A DNA stretch of 29,291 nucleotides from Magnetospirillum sp. (GTDB taxonomy: Bacteria; Pseudomonadota; Alphaproteobacteria; Rhodospirillales; Magnetospirillaceae): assembly GCA_016183945.1 (NCBI GenBank), contig JACPDP010000025.1:1-29291 (forward strand). The letters are read 5' to 3'. This document shows, in pieces, positions 15,822 to 23,414 of the stretch. The first letter of the stretch is position 1. Every line of letters begins with the position of its first letter. The notes below the pieces were generated by a model, which searched no databases, had not been told where the DNA came from, and saw only the letters and a list, made by a program, of their open reading frames with translations. The translations under genes were made by a program, and so were the position numbers.

Positions 15822-16408
15822 TTATCCTGGCGTCGGCCAGCGCGGTGCGGCGCCGCCTGCTCGAAGAGGCCGGCGTCCGCCTCGCCGTCGAGGCGGCGGC
15901 GGTGGATGAGGAGGCGGTCAAGCAGGCTGTCCGCGCCGAAAGCAACAATGCCGCCCGTGCCGCCGAGGCCCTGGCCGAGCTGAAGGCCATGCGGGTGTCG
16001 GCGCGCCATCCCGGCGCCGTGGTGCTGGGCTGCGACCAGATGCTCGACTGCGAGGGCCGCTGGTTCGACAAGCCGGCCAGCCTGGACGATGCCCGCGCCC
16101 ACCTGCTGGCGCTGAAGGGCCGCAGCCATCGGCTGACCAGCGCGGTGGCCGCCGTGCGGGACGGCCGCCTGCTGTGGCATCACACCGAGGCGGCAACCCT
16201 CACCATGCGGACTTTTTCCGACGCCTTCCTCGACGCCTATCTGGCGGCGGCGGGCGAGGCGGCGCTGGCCTCGGTGGGGGCCTATCATCTGGAGGGCCTC
16301 GGCGCCCAGCTGTTCGTCATGGTGGAGGGTGACTTCTTCACCGTGCTGGGGTTGCCGCTGCTGGCGGTACTCGATTTCCTGCGCGAGAACGGGGAGCTGC
16401 CCGCATGA
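15818..16408 (+). CDS. maf: Maf-family nucleoside triphosphate pyrophosphatase
   Basis: Maf proteins hydrolyse non-canonical or modified nucleoside triphosphates (m7GTP, dTTP, UTP and similar) to monophosphates and limit their incorporation. The 196-residue sequence has the N-terminal IILASASAVRRRLLEEAGV, a degenerate form of the ASxSxxRxxLL motif. It has the catalytic region VVLGCDQML with Asp73, then WFDKPASLDDARAHL and the SVGAYHLEGLGAQLF and GLPLLAVLDFL C-terminal segments. The GCDQ form resembles the YceF (m7GTP) subgroup, which is tentative. The GTG start overlaps the PPSR stop and its own stop overlaps the aroE ATG, so translation is coupled through all three. Confidence 0.93.
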   Translation: MIILASASAVRRRLLEEAGVRLAVEAAAVDEEAVKQAVRAESNNAARAAEALAELKAMRVSARHPGAVVLGCDQMLDCEGRWFDKPASLDDARAHLLALKGRSHRLTSAVAAVRDGRLLWHHTEAATLTMRTFSDAFLDAYLAAAGEAALASVGAYHLEGLGAQLFVMVEGDFFTVLGLPLLAVLDFLRENGELPA

Positions 16409-17238
16409 TATCCGGCAAGGCGAAACTGGCGGGGGTGATCGGCTGGCCGGTGGGGCATTCCCGCTCGCCGCGGCTGCACGGCTTCTGGCTGCAACGGTAC
16501 GGCATCGACGGCGCCTACGTGCCGCTGGCGGTAAGGCCCGACGATTTCCCCGACGTCATCCGCGCCCTGCCCATGATGGGCTTCCGCGGCGCCAACCTCA
16601 CCGTGCCGCACAAGGAAATGGCGGTCAGTCTGGTGGATGTGGTCGAGCCGCTGGCCTGGCGCATCGGCGCCGTCAACACCCTGGTGGTGCGCGACGACGG
16701 CGGCATCGAGGGCCGCAACACCGATGCCTTCGGCTTCCTGGAGAACCTGCGGCGCGGCGCGCCCGGGTGGCGCCCCGCCGGCGGCCCGGCGGTGGTGGTG
16801 GGCGCCGGCGGCGCCGCCCGCGCCGTCTGCGTCGCGCTGCACGACGCCGGAGTCATCGAAATTCGTCTGGTCAACCGCACCGAGCAGCGGGCGCGGACCC
16901 TCGCCGACAGCCTGGGCACCGGCATCGTGGTGCCTTGGGCCGAGCGCGCCGAGGCGCTGGCCGGCGCCGCCCTGCTGGTCAACACCACCACGCTGGGGAT
17001 GACCGGCCAGCCGCCGCTGGAGCTGGAACTGGCGGCCCTGCCGCCGACGGCGGTGGTCAACGACATCGTCTACGCGCCGCTGGAAACCGCACTGCTGGCC
17101 GGCGCGCGGGCGCGCGGCAACGTGGTGGTGGACGGGCTGGGCATGCTGCTGTGGCAGGCGGTGCCCGGCTTCGAGGCGTGGTTCGGGGTGCGGCCCGAGG
17201 TGACGGAGGAGCTTCGTGAGTATGTTCTGGCGGGGTGA
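16405..17238 (+). CDS. aroE: Shikimate dehydrogenase (NADP+)
   Basis: AroE reduces 3-dehydroshikimate to shikimate with NADPH in aromatic amino acid synthesis. The 277-residue protein has the substrate domain with GVIGWPVGHSRSPRLHGFWL (10-29), catalytic Lys70 in NLTVPHK and Asp107 in GRNTDAFGF. It has the NADP-binding glycine loop VVVGAGGAARAV at about 127-138, followed by RLVNRTEQRA, where the Arg suits the NADP phosphate. The ATG overlaps the maf TGA. coaE begins 6 bases after its stop. Confidence 0.96.
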   Translation: MISGKAKLAGVIGWPVGHSRSPRLHGFWLQRYGIDGAYVPLAVRPDDFPDVIRALPMMGFRGANLTVPHKEMAVSLVDVVEPLAWRIGAVNTLVVRDDGGIEGRNTDAFGFLENLRRGAPGWRPAGGPAVVVGAGGAARAVCVALHDAGVIEIRLVNRTEQRARTLADSLGTGIVVPWAERAEALAGAALLVNTTTLGMTGQPPLELELAALPPTAVVNDIVYAPLETALLAGARARGNVVVDGLGMLLWQAVPGFEAWFGVRPEVTEELREYVLAG

Positions 17239-17244
17239 GGCGCC

Positions 17245-17844
17245 ATGAAGATCCTCGGCCTCACCGGGTCCATCGGCATGGGCAAAAGCACCGCCGCCGC
17301 CATGCTGCGGCGGTTGGGCGTGCCGGTGCATGATGCCGATGCCGTGGTGCACCGCCTGTTCGAGCCGGGCGGCGCCGCCGTGCCGCCGGTGGCGGCGGCG
17401 TTTCCCGGCGTGGTCAAGGACGGCCGCGTCGACCGCGCCGAGCTGGGCCGGCGGGTGTTCGGCGACGCCGCCGTCATGGCCCGGCTGGAGGCCATCGTCC
17501 ATCCCCTGGTGCGGGCGGCCGAGCGCCGGTTCCTCGACATCCACCGCCGCCGCAACACCGCGCTGGTGGTGCTGGATATCCCCTTGCTGTTTGAAACCGG
17601 CGGCGAACGGCGGGCGGACCGGGTGGCGGTGGTGAGTTGCCCCGCCTTCCTGCAGGCGCAGCGGGTGCTGCGGCGCCCCGGCATGAGCCCCGAACGCCTC
17701 GCCGCCATCCGCGCCAGGCAGATGCCCGACGCCGAAAAACGCCGCCGCGCCGATTTCGTCGTTCCCACCGGCATTGGCCGCCGCGAAACCTTGCGCCGGC
17801 TGCGGCGTATCGTCACACTGATGTCATGCGCGAGATCGTTCTAG
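17245..17844 (+). CDS. coaE: Dephospho-CoA kinase
   Basis: CoaE phosphorylates the 3'-hydroxyl of dephospho-CoA, the last step of coenzyme A synthesis. The 199-residue protein begins MKILGLTGSIGMGKSTAAAML with the P-loop at residues 8-16. It has DADAVVHRLFEPGG, a conserved segment for CoA binding, LVVLDIPLLFETG near the middle, and RRADFVVPTG toward the end. A GAGG ribosome binding site lies just before the ATG. The 3' end overlaps the start of dnaQ by 19 bases in another frame. The order aroE-coaE-dnaQ is standard in alphaproteobacteria. Confidence 0.96.
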   Translation: MKILGLTGSIGMGKSTAAAMLRRLGVPVHDADAVVHRLFEPGGAAVPPVAAAFPGVVKDGRVDRAELGRRVFGDAAVMARLEAIVHPLVRAAERRFLDIHRRRNTALVVLDIPLLFETGGERRADRVAVVSCPAFLQAQRVLRRPGMSPERLAAIRARQMPDAEKRRRADFVVPTGIGRRETLRRLRRIVTLMSCARSF

Positions 17845-18500
17845 ACACCGAAACCACCGGCTTCGACCCGTTGTCCGGCCACCGCATCGCCGAGATCGGC
17901 TGCGTCGAGCTGATGAACCACCTGCCCACCGGCCGGGTGTTCCACAAATACGTCAATCCCGAGCGCGACATGCCGGAGGAGGCCTTCAAGGTCCACGGGC
18001 TGTCGGCCGACTTCCTGTCGAGGCACCCCATCTTCGCCGAGATGGCGGTCGAGTTCCTCGACTTCATCGAGGACTCGCCGCTGATCATCCACAACGCCGA
18101 ATTCGACATGAAGTTCATCAATGCCGAGTTGGTGCGCAGCGGCCTTGTCACCCTGCCCATGAGTCGGGCGGTGGATACCGTGCTGATTGCCCGGCGGAAG
18201 TTCCCCGGCGCCCAGGCCAATCTCGACGCCCTGTGCCGGCGCTTCGAGATCGACAACGCCCACCGCACCCATCACGGCGCGCTTCTCGATGCGGAATTGC
18301 TGGCCGAGGTCTATCTGCAGCTGATCGGCGGGCGTCAGCCCGGCCTTGAGCTGGCGGTGGCCAAGTCCGCCGCCCAGATCATCGCCGTGGCGCGGCGCGA
18401 ACCGCGCCCGGCCCGGCCGAACGTCGCCACCGAAGCCGAGCAGGCCGCCCACGCCGCCTTCGTCGCCAAGCTCAAGAATGCGGTGTGGCTGGCCGAGTAG
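17826..18500 (+). CDS. dnaQ: DNA polymerase III epsilon subunit (3'-5' proofreading exonuclease)
   Basis: DnaQ is the editing exonuclease of the replicative polymerase core. The 224-residue protein has all DEDDh motifs: Exo I DTETTG at 7-12 (Asp7, Glu9), Exo II HNAEFD at 89-94 (Asp94), and Exo III HGALLD with His150 and Asp155. The C-terminal tail after about residue 185 would bind the alpha subunit. The ATG at 17826 gives the canonical MREIVLDTETTG start; the longer open frame upstream is a shadow of coaE. It is the last gene of the PPSR-maf-aroE-coaE-dnaQ operon, with a region of palindromic repeats after its stop. Confidence 0.96.
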   Translation: MREIVLDTETTGFDPLSGHRIAEIGCVELMNHLPTGRVFHKYVNPERDMPEEAFKVHGLSADFLSRHPIFAEMAVEFLDFIEDSPLIIHNAEFDMKFINAELVRSGLVTLPMSRAVDTVLIARRKFPGAQANLDALCRRFEIDNAHRTHHGALLDAELLAEVYLQLIGGRQPGLELAVAKSAAQIIAVARREPRPARPNVATEAEQAAHAAFVAKLKNAVWLAE

Positions 18501-18505
18501 AACGC

Positions 18506-18593
18506 TTGAACGGGTTCAACACCACCATCGTCACCCCCGGACTTGATCCGGGGGTCCAGTACCCGCGTGGATGGCCGGGTCAAGCCCGGCCAT
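18506..18593. repeat. Cluster of intergenic palindromes between dnaQ and secB
   Basis: Three perfect inverted repeats lie in the gap between convergent genes: TTGAAC/GTTCAA at 18506-18519, CCCCCGGA/TCCGGGGG at 18534-18554 (5-base loop), and ATGGCCGGG/CCCGGCCAT at 18571-18593 (5-base loop TCAAG). The last two have the look of the palindromes with GGCCGGGTCAAGCCCGGCC cores that recur between genes in many alphaproteobacteria (from memory). They could stop transcription from both sides, but none has a U-run. Confidence 0.75.
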
Positions 18594-18619
18594 GACGAGA
18601 AGAGCGAAAACGCCCGCTC

Positions 18620-19105
18620 CTACGCCGTCCCGGTCTCGGCCGCACCCTGTTCCGCCGCCACCTGCTCAAGGCGCGAGCGGTAGAGCTGGACGAAGTCGAG
18701 CGGCTGGATCATCAGCGGCGGGAAGCCGCCGTCGCGGGTCAGGTCGGCGATCAGGTTGCGGGCGAAGGGGAACAGCAGCCGCGGGCATTCCACCAGCAGC
18801 ACCGCCTGCACATGTTCCTCGGGAACGTTGAGGACGAACACGCCGGCATAGGCCAGTTCGGCGATGAACACCGGCTTGCTGTCGGGCAGCGAGGCCTCGA
18901 CCCGCAGGTGCAGCACCACCTCGTAGGCGTTGTCGCCCAGCTTGTTGGCGTCGATATCGACGTGGATGGGAATCTCGGGGTTCTGTCCCTGCATCTCGTG
19001 GAAGATCATCGGCGCGCCGGGAACCTCGAACGACAGGTCCTTGATGTACTGCCCGTTGACCGTCAGGGGCGGCAGGGCGTTGCCGGCGGTGGTGGTGTCG
19101 CTCAT
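18620..19105 (-). CDS. secB: Protein-export chaperone SecB
   Basis: SecB is a tetrameric cytoplasmic chaperone that holds preproteins unfolded and passes them to SecA. The 161-residue sequence has the family core: PLTVNGQYIKDLSFEVPGAP, then IPIHVDIDANKLGDNAYEVVLHLRVEA, AELAYAGVFVLNVPEEH, and CPRLLFPFARNLIADLTRDGGFPPLMIQPLDFVQLY. The start is the ATG at 19105, with AAGGAGA 7 bases upstream; the frame is open 19 codons further but without family sequence. fxsA lies 34 bases upstream in the same direction. Confidence 0.96.
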   Translation of the reverse strand: MSDTTTAGNALPPLTVNGQYIKDLSFEVPGAPMIFHEMQGQNPEIPIHVDIDANKLGDNAYEVVLHLRVEASLPDSKPVFIAELAYAGVFVLNVPEEHVQAVLLVECPRLLFPFARNLIADLTRDGGFPPLMIQPLDFVQLYRSRLEQVAAEQGAAETGTA

Positions 19106-19139
19106 CTGGCTCTCCTTGAGGCGTGCGGGTGACGGGGTA

Positions 19140-19586
19140 TCACGGATCGTCGTGCGGCACAACCGGCCGATCCGGAGGGACTTCGCGGAACTCTCCCTCT
19201 ATGACCAAGGGACCGCCGTTCTGCGGCGTCGCAACGTTGACCCGGGCGGCCAGCCAGCGCCGCAGCAGGGCGCGCACCGGCGGCAGCAGCAGCAGCAGCG
19301 CCAGCACGTCCGAGAAGAACCCCGGCAGCAGCAGCAGTCCCCCGGCCACGGCCAGGCACAATCCGTCGAACGCTTCGGCCAGCGGCAGCTCGCCGTGATC
19401 GAGTTGCGCCCGCACCGCCAAGGCGGTGGCGAGACCCTGGCGGCGCAGCACCGCCATGCCGACCATCCCCGCCAGGATGGCGGCGGCGATGGTCGGCAGC
19501 ACCCCGAAGGTGGTGGCCGACTGGACGAACAGGGTGATCTCGATCACCGGGAAGGCCAGGATGGCCACCAACACCAACCATGCCAT
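19140..19586 (-). CDS. fxsA: FxsA family membrane protein
   Basis: FxsA is a small inner-membrane protein; in E. coli, overproduction alters exclusion of phage T7 by the F plasmid, and its normal role is unclear. The 148-residue protein has hydrophobic segments near 1-20 (VAILAFPVIEITLFV), 28-48 and about 75-102. They include the family-typical LLLLPGFFSDVLALLLLLPPVR, and are followed by a polar tail. secB follows after 34 bases and timA diverges upstream across 84 bases, a common alphaproteobacterial arrangement. Confidence 0.92.
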   Translation of the reverse strand: MAWLVLVAILAFPVIEITLFVQSATTFGVLPTIAAAILAGMVGMAVLRRQGLATALAVRAQLDHGELPLAEAFDGLCLAVAGGLLLLPGFFSDVLALLLLLPPVRALLRRWLAARVNVATPQNGGPLVIEGEFREVPPDRPVVPHDDP

Positions 19587-19670
19587 GCTTGCTCTTTCCC
19601 CTTCGGCGGCTTATCTGTTGGGTTCAGGCGTCATTGTCCGACGACCTCTCGGCCCAGGATAATAAGGCCA

Positions 19671-20369
19671 ATGAACGACGGCTTCCATTTCCTCGATATC
19701 GTGTTCTTCGCCATGGTGGCGGCATTCCTGGTGCTGCGGCTGCGCAGCGTGCTGGGCAAGCGTACCGGCCAGGAGCGGCGGCCCGACCAATGGCAGGCCG
19801 CCCCCCCGGCCAAGCCGGCGGCGGAGCCCGCCGACAGCCCCGCCGGCGACAACGTCATCGAGCTGCCGCGGCCGCGGCGCTCGGCTGCCGAGCCGTCGCC
19901 CTCGACGCCGGCCGGCGCCGGCATCGCCGCCATCCGCGCCGCCGATCCCGCCTTCGACATCGATGGATTCCTGGCCGGCGCCCGCGCCGCCTTCGAGATG
20001 ATCGTGCACGCCTACGCCGCCGGCGACAAGGCGGCGCTGCAGCCGCTGCTGAGCCCCGAGGTGTTCCGCCAGTTCGCCGACGCCATCGAGGCGCGCCGCC
20101 GCGCCGGCGAATCGCTGGAGACCGAGCTGGTCGGCATCAAGGCCCTCACCATCGTCGAGGCCCGCATGGAGGGCAGCCATGCCGTGGTGACGCTGCGCTT
20201 CACCAGCGAGCAGGTCAACGTGGTGCGTGACGCCCATGGCGAGATCGTCGAGGGTGACCCCACCCACGTCGCCGAGGTGGTCGACGAGTGGAGTTTCCGC
20301 CGCGATACCCGGGCGCGCGATCCCAACTGGGCGCTGGTCGCCACGCGCACGCCCGACCCGGAACCCTGA
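19671..20369 (+). CDS. Tim44-domain protein (TimA-like)
   Basis: This 232-residue protein has one N-terminal membrane segment (about 8-24), a Pro/Ala-rich linker, and a C-terminal Tim44 domain from about residue 95. The domain begins DIDGFLAGARAAFEMIVHAYAAGDKAALQPLLSPEVF and ends in the WSFRRDTRARDPNWALVAT pattern. Mitochondrial Tim44 tethers Hsp70 to the import channel. The alphaproteobacterial homologue TimA is membrane-bound, with a role not firmly established. The ATG at 19671 is chosen because translation upstream is only a shadow of secB/fxsA. mltA follows after 7 bases, so the two are co-transcribed. Confidence 0.92.
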   Translation: MNDGFHFLDIVFFAMVAAFLVLRLRSVLGKRTGQERRPDQWQAAPPAKPAAEPADSPAGDNVIELPRPRRSAAEPSPSTPAGAGIAAIRAADPAFDIDGFLAGARAAFEMIVHAYAAGDKAALQPLLSPEVFRQFADAIEARRRAGESLETELVGIKALTIVEARMEGSHAVVTLRFTSEQVNVVRDAHGEIVEGDPTHVAEVVDEWSFRRDTRARDPNWALVATRTPDPEP

Positions 20370-20376
20370 AACCACC

Positions 20377-21561
20377 ATGCGCACGGCGTCTGCGCTCGTG
20401 CTGGCGGTCGTCCTTTCCGCCTGCGTGCCGGTGGCCAAGCCGCCGTCCGCGCCCGGCTCCCCCGAGCCCGACCGGCTGACCCTGCACCCCGTCGCCTTCC
20501 AGCAACTGCCCGGCTGGCAGCAGGATGCCGCCGCCGCCGCCCTGCCCGCCCTGCTGAAATCCTGCGAGCGGTTGGTCCGCCTGCCGCTGGACCGCTCCAT
20601 CGGCCTGGACGGCATCGGCGGCGTTGCCGGCGACTGGTACGGCCCCTGCTCCGCCGCCGGCAAGGTGGCGGCCGGTGACCACGCGGCGGCGCGAAGCTAT
20701 TTCGAGCAGTGGTTCGCCCCCCACAAGGCCGGCAACAACGGCAACGCCGACGGTCTCTTCACCGGCTATTTCGAGCCGGAGATCAGGGGCTCGACGCACC
20801 GCCGGGGCCGTTTCACCGTGCCGATCTACGGCAAGCCGGCCGATGCCGTCAGCATCGATCTCGGCCGCTTCCGCCCCGAATGGCGGGGCGAACAACTGGT
20901 GGGCCGGCTCAACGGCAGCCGCCTCGACCCCTATCCCAGCCGCGCCGACATCGAGGCCGGCGCCATTGAGGACAAGGCGCCGGTACTGGTGTGGACCGAC
21001 GACGCGGTCGACCTGCACATCATGCACATCCAGGGGTCCGGCCGGGTCAAGCTGGACGACGGCAGCGTGGTGCGCCTGGGCGTCGCCGGCAGCAACGGCC
21101 ACAAATTCGTCGGCGTCGGCCGCGTCCTGAAGGAGCAGGGCCGCCTCGACGACAGTTCCATGCCGGCCATCCGCGCCTGGCTGAAGGGCAACCCGGCGGA
21201 GGCCGCCGCGGTGCTGGCCAAAAATCCGCGCTACATCTTCTACACCGCCAATGCCGGCGACGGCCCGCTGGGCACCGAGGGTGTCGCGCTGACGGCGGAA
21301 CGCTCGCTGGCGGTGGACCAGAGGTTCATTCCGCTCGGCCTGCCGGTGTGGCTGGACACCGTCGACCCCGCCGGCAAGCCGTTGCGGCGGGTGATGGTGG
21401 CGCAGGACACCGGTTCGGCCATCAAGGGTCCGGTGCGCGGCGATTTCTTCTGGGGTCCCGGCGAGGCCGCCTTCGACAAGGCTGGCCGGATGAAAAGCCG
21501 CGGCCAATACTATCTGCTGCTGCCCCGCCACCGCTCACCCCGGCTGGCGGCGGCGGGGTAA
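20377..21561 (+). CDS. mltA: Membrane-bound lytic murein transglycosylase A (lipoprotein)
   Basis: MltA cleaves the MurNAc-GlcNAc bond of peptidoglycan with formation of 1,6-anhydromuramic acid. The 394-residue protein has a lipoprotein signal peptide (MRTASALVLAVVLSAC) with lipidated Cys16. A MltA domain includes DGLFTGYFEPEIRGS, VDLHIMHIQGSGRV and GSNGHKF. A C-terminal 3D (Asp-rich) domain contains FIPLGLPVWLDT and VMVAQDTGSAIKGPVRGDFFWG, where the Asp in AQDTG corresponds to the catalytic acid of E. coli MltA. The ATG at 20377 places the signal peptide correctly. It follows timA by 7 bases. Confidence 0.96.
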   Translation: MRTASALVLAVVLSACVPVAKPPSAPGSPEPDRLTLHPVAFQQLPGWQQDAAAAALPALLKSCERLVRLPLDRSIGLDGIGGVAGDWYGPCSAAGKVAAGDHAAARSYFEQWFAPHKAGNNGNADGLFTGYFEPEIRGSTHRRGRFTVPIYGKPADAVSIDLGRFRPEWRGEQLVGRLNGSRLDPYPSRADIEAGAIEDKAPVLVWTDDAVDLHIMHIQGSGRVKLDDGSVVRLGVAGSNGHKFVGVGRVLKEQGRLDDSSMPAIRAWLKGNPAEAAAVLAKNPRYIFYTANAGDGPLGTEGVALTAERSLAVDQRFIPLGLPVWLDTVDPAGKPLRRVMVAQDTGSAIKGPVRGDFFWGPGEAAFDKAGRMKSRGQYYLLLPRHRSPRLAAAG

Positions 21562-21570
21562 AGGCGAGGA

Positions 21571-22317
21571 TCAGTCCCGCCCCATCAGCGAGATGTGGGC
21601 GAAGATGTTCTTCCAGTCCTCGGCCGTCTTGGCTTTCATCAGCTCGTCGAAGTCCTCGTGGCGGCGCTTGCCGGCGAAGAACAGGTCGATCTGGGTGCGC
21701 AGGTATTTGATGTGCTGCAGCGCCAGCGGCGGCTTCCTGACGCGGCCCTGGCCCTGCTTGCCGTGGCACTCGGCGCAGTCGGCGTCGTAGAGCTTCTTGC
21801 CCAGCTCGGGGTCGCCCGGCTCGCGCGGTACCTGGATGACCTGCTTCATCTTCATCAGGCGGGCATGGGCGTCCATCGGCTCGTCCTCGCGCGGCGGCTT
21901 GGTGGAGAGGACGATGGCCGACAGATAGGCGGTGATGTCGCGCACGTCGCGTTCCGGCAGTTCGCGTTCGTTGGCGAAGGGGATCATGGGGATGTTCTCG
22001 CGCTCGCGCGCCTTGAACTTGCGCACCTGCTCGGCGAGGTAATCCTTGTTCAGTCCGGCCAGGCGCGGATAGACGCCGCCGCCGCCGCCCTCGCCGAACT
22101 CGCCGTGGCAGGCGGCGCAGACCCGATTGATGTCGCGTGCCGCCGCCTCGTCGTATTTGTAGGGCTTGCCGTCCACCATATCGGCGGTATCGGGCGGCGG
22201 CGCGGCGACGGCGGGTGCCGCCGCCGCCGGCGGAGCCTTCTTCGCCTTCTCGGCCGCGACGGCGCCGGCCGTCCACAGCAGGGCCGCCGCCACCGCAATC
22301 ACCGTCGCCCGCGCCAT
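21571..22317 (-). CDS. Periplasmic dihaem c-type cytochrome
   Basis: The 248-residue protein has a signal peptide (about 1-22, ending AGAVAAEK), a Pro/Ala-rich linker and two cytochrome c domains. The haem-binding motifs are CAACH at 67-71 and CAECH at 181-185. The first domain shows the c4-like pattern ARLAGLNKDYLAEQVRKFK in modified form (PRLAGLNKDYLAEQVRKF), with Met111 in NIPMIPF a likely axial ligand. It is probably a periplasmic electron carrier; its partner is not indicated. The start at 22317 gives a clean signal peptide; the frame remains open upstream without plausible sequence. It converges on mltA, with only 9 bases between the stops, and follows mogA by 73 bases. Confidence 0.9.
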   Translation of the reverse strand: MARATVIAVAAALLWTAGAVAAEKAKKAPPAAAAPAVAAPPPDTADMVDGKPYKYDEAAARDINRVCAACHGEFGEGGGGGVYPRLAGLNKDYLAEQVRKFKARERENIPMIPFANERELPERDVRDITAYLSAIVLSTKPPREDEPMDAHARLMKMKQVIQVPREPGDPELGKKLYDADCAECHGKQGQGRVRKPPLALQHIKYLRTQIDLFFAGKRRHEDFDELMKAKTAEDWKNIFAHISLMGRD

Positions 22318-22390
22318 GTCCCGTCTCGCTTCAAGGGTGAAGGAAAGTGCGACCGTTAGCGCTGCGGCCGACTTTCCGCCTTGAGCGTCG

Positions 22391-22942
22391 TCAAGTGGAC
22401 TTGGGGCGGAAGGCCTTGCACACCGCCGGGTCGGTCTCCAGGAATGCGCCACCGATGAGGTCGATGCAGTAGGGCACCGCCGGCATCACCGCCACCAGGC
22501 AGTCGGCGATGGCCGAGGGCTTGCCCGGCAGGTTGACGATCAGGCTGCGACCGCGAATGCCGGCGGTCTGCCGCGACAGGATGGCGGTGGGCACCACCTT
22601 GAGGCTGACGGCCCGCATCAGTTCGCCGAAGCCCGGCATCATCTTGTCGCAGACCGCCTCGGTCGCCTCGGGGGTGACGTCGCGCGGCGCCGGGCCGGTC
22701 CCGCCGGTGGTGACGATCAACGAACAGCCCTCGATGTCGGCCAGCTCCCTCAGCGTCGCCTCGATGACCGCCTGCTCGTCGGGGATGACGCGGGCCACCG
22801 GGCGCCAGGGGGTGGTCAGGTATCGCGTCAGCTCTTCCAGGATGGCGGGACCGCCCTTGTCCTCGTAGACGCCGCGGCTGGCGCGGTCCGAGACGGTGAG
22901 GACGCCGATGGGGACGGGCCCAGTGGGAGCGGGATTGGTCAT
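22391..22942 (-). CDS. mogA: Molybdopterin adenylyltransferase (MogA/MoaB family)
   Basis: MogA adenylates molybdopterin before molybdenum insertion. The 183-residue sequence has [22 protein letters not shown] at 11-32, the signature [21 protein letters not shown] at about 74-94, and the end region [19 protein letters not shown] at 131-149 that forms the pterin-nucleotide site. The start is the ATG at 22942, with AGGAGAA 7 bases upstream. The DRxSxGxYxDxGGP form is closer to MogA than MoaB. It diverges from ybjQ across 81 bases. No other molybdenum cofactor gene lies in the window. Confidence 0.93.
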   Translation of the reverse strand: MTNPAPTGPVPIGVLTVSDRASRGVYEDKGGPAILEELTRYLTTPWRPVARVIPDEQAVIEATLRELADIEGCSLIVTTGGTGPAPRDVTPEATEAVCDKMMPGFGELMRAVSLKVVPTAILSRQTAGIRGRSLIVNLPGKPSAIADCLVAVMPAVPYCIDLIGGAFLETDPAVCKAFRPKST

Positions 22943-23023
22943 GGACGGGTTCTCCTGGGGGCCTGGGAGGGCTATGATGCCGCATCCGAGGGTCCGGAGA
23001 AACGGTATGCTGGAGGGAACGCC

Positions 23024-23347
23024 ATGATCGTCACCACCACCGACGGCGTCGAGGGACGCCGCATCATCGCCTATCTCGGCATCGTCTCGGGCGACGCGGT
23101 GATGGGCACCAATCTGTTCCGCGACATGTTCGCCGCGGTGCGCGACGTGATCGGCGGCCGCGCCGGCGGCTATGAAAAGGCGTTGCAGGACGCCAAGCAG
23201 GCGGCGCTGGCCGACCTGGAGGCCCATGCCCAGACACTGGGCGCCGATGCCGTGGTGGCGGTGGACCTCGACTACGAGGTGATCGGCGGCGATTCCAAGA
23301 CCATGCTGATGGTCAGCGCCAACGGCACGGCGGTGACGTTGGGGTGA
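23024..23347 (+). CDS. YbjQ/UPF0145 family protein
   Basis: The 107-residue protein matches the widespread UPF0145 (YbjQ) family: [30 protein letters not shown] at the N-terminus, ARDVIGGR-like sequence ([16 protein letters not shown]), and the C-terminal [15 protein letters not shown]. Members form pentameric bundles; their function is not known. GGAGGG precedes the ATG. A hairpin with a short U-run lies 24 bases after the stop, so it appears to be a single-gene transcript. Confidence 0.93.
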   Translation: MIVTTTDGVEGRRIIAYLGIVSGDAVMGTNLFRDMFAAVRDVIGGRAGGYEKALQDAKQAALADLEAHAQTLGADAVVAVDLDYEVIGGDSKTMLMVSANGTAVTLG

Positions 23348-23351
23348 TCTC

Positions 23352-23366
23352 TTAACGCCGTCTTAA
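23352..23366. promoter_or_regulatory. CtrA-type box TTAA-N7-TTAA
   Basis: TTAA at 23352-23355 and TTAA at 23363-23366 are separated by exactly 7 bases, the full CtrA half-site spacing. It lies 49 bases upstream of the extensin-like gene, a position suited to a CtrA-controlled promoter overlapping the -35 region. TTAA is rare in such GC-rich DNA. No experiment supports binding. Confidence 0.35.
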
Positions 23367-23370
23367 CCGG

Positions 23371-23402
23371 CGCGCCCCTAAAACGGAGAGGGCGCGTCTT
23401 TT
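23371..23402 (+). terminator. Probable Rho-independent terminator of ybjQ
   Basis: CGCGCCC (23371-23377) pairs with GGGCGCG (23390-23396) across a 12-base loop, followed by TCTTTT. The stem is short but all G-C, and the T-run is on the plus strand, directly after ybjQ. Confidence 0.6.
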
Positions 23403-23414
23403 GGATGGCAGGCC

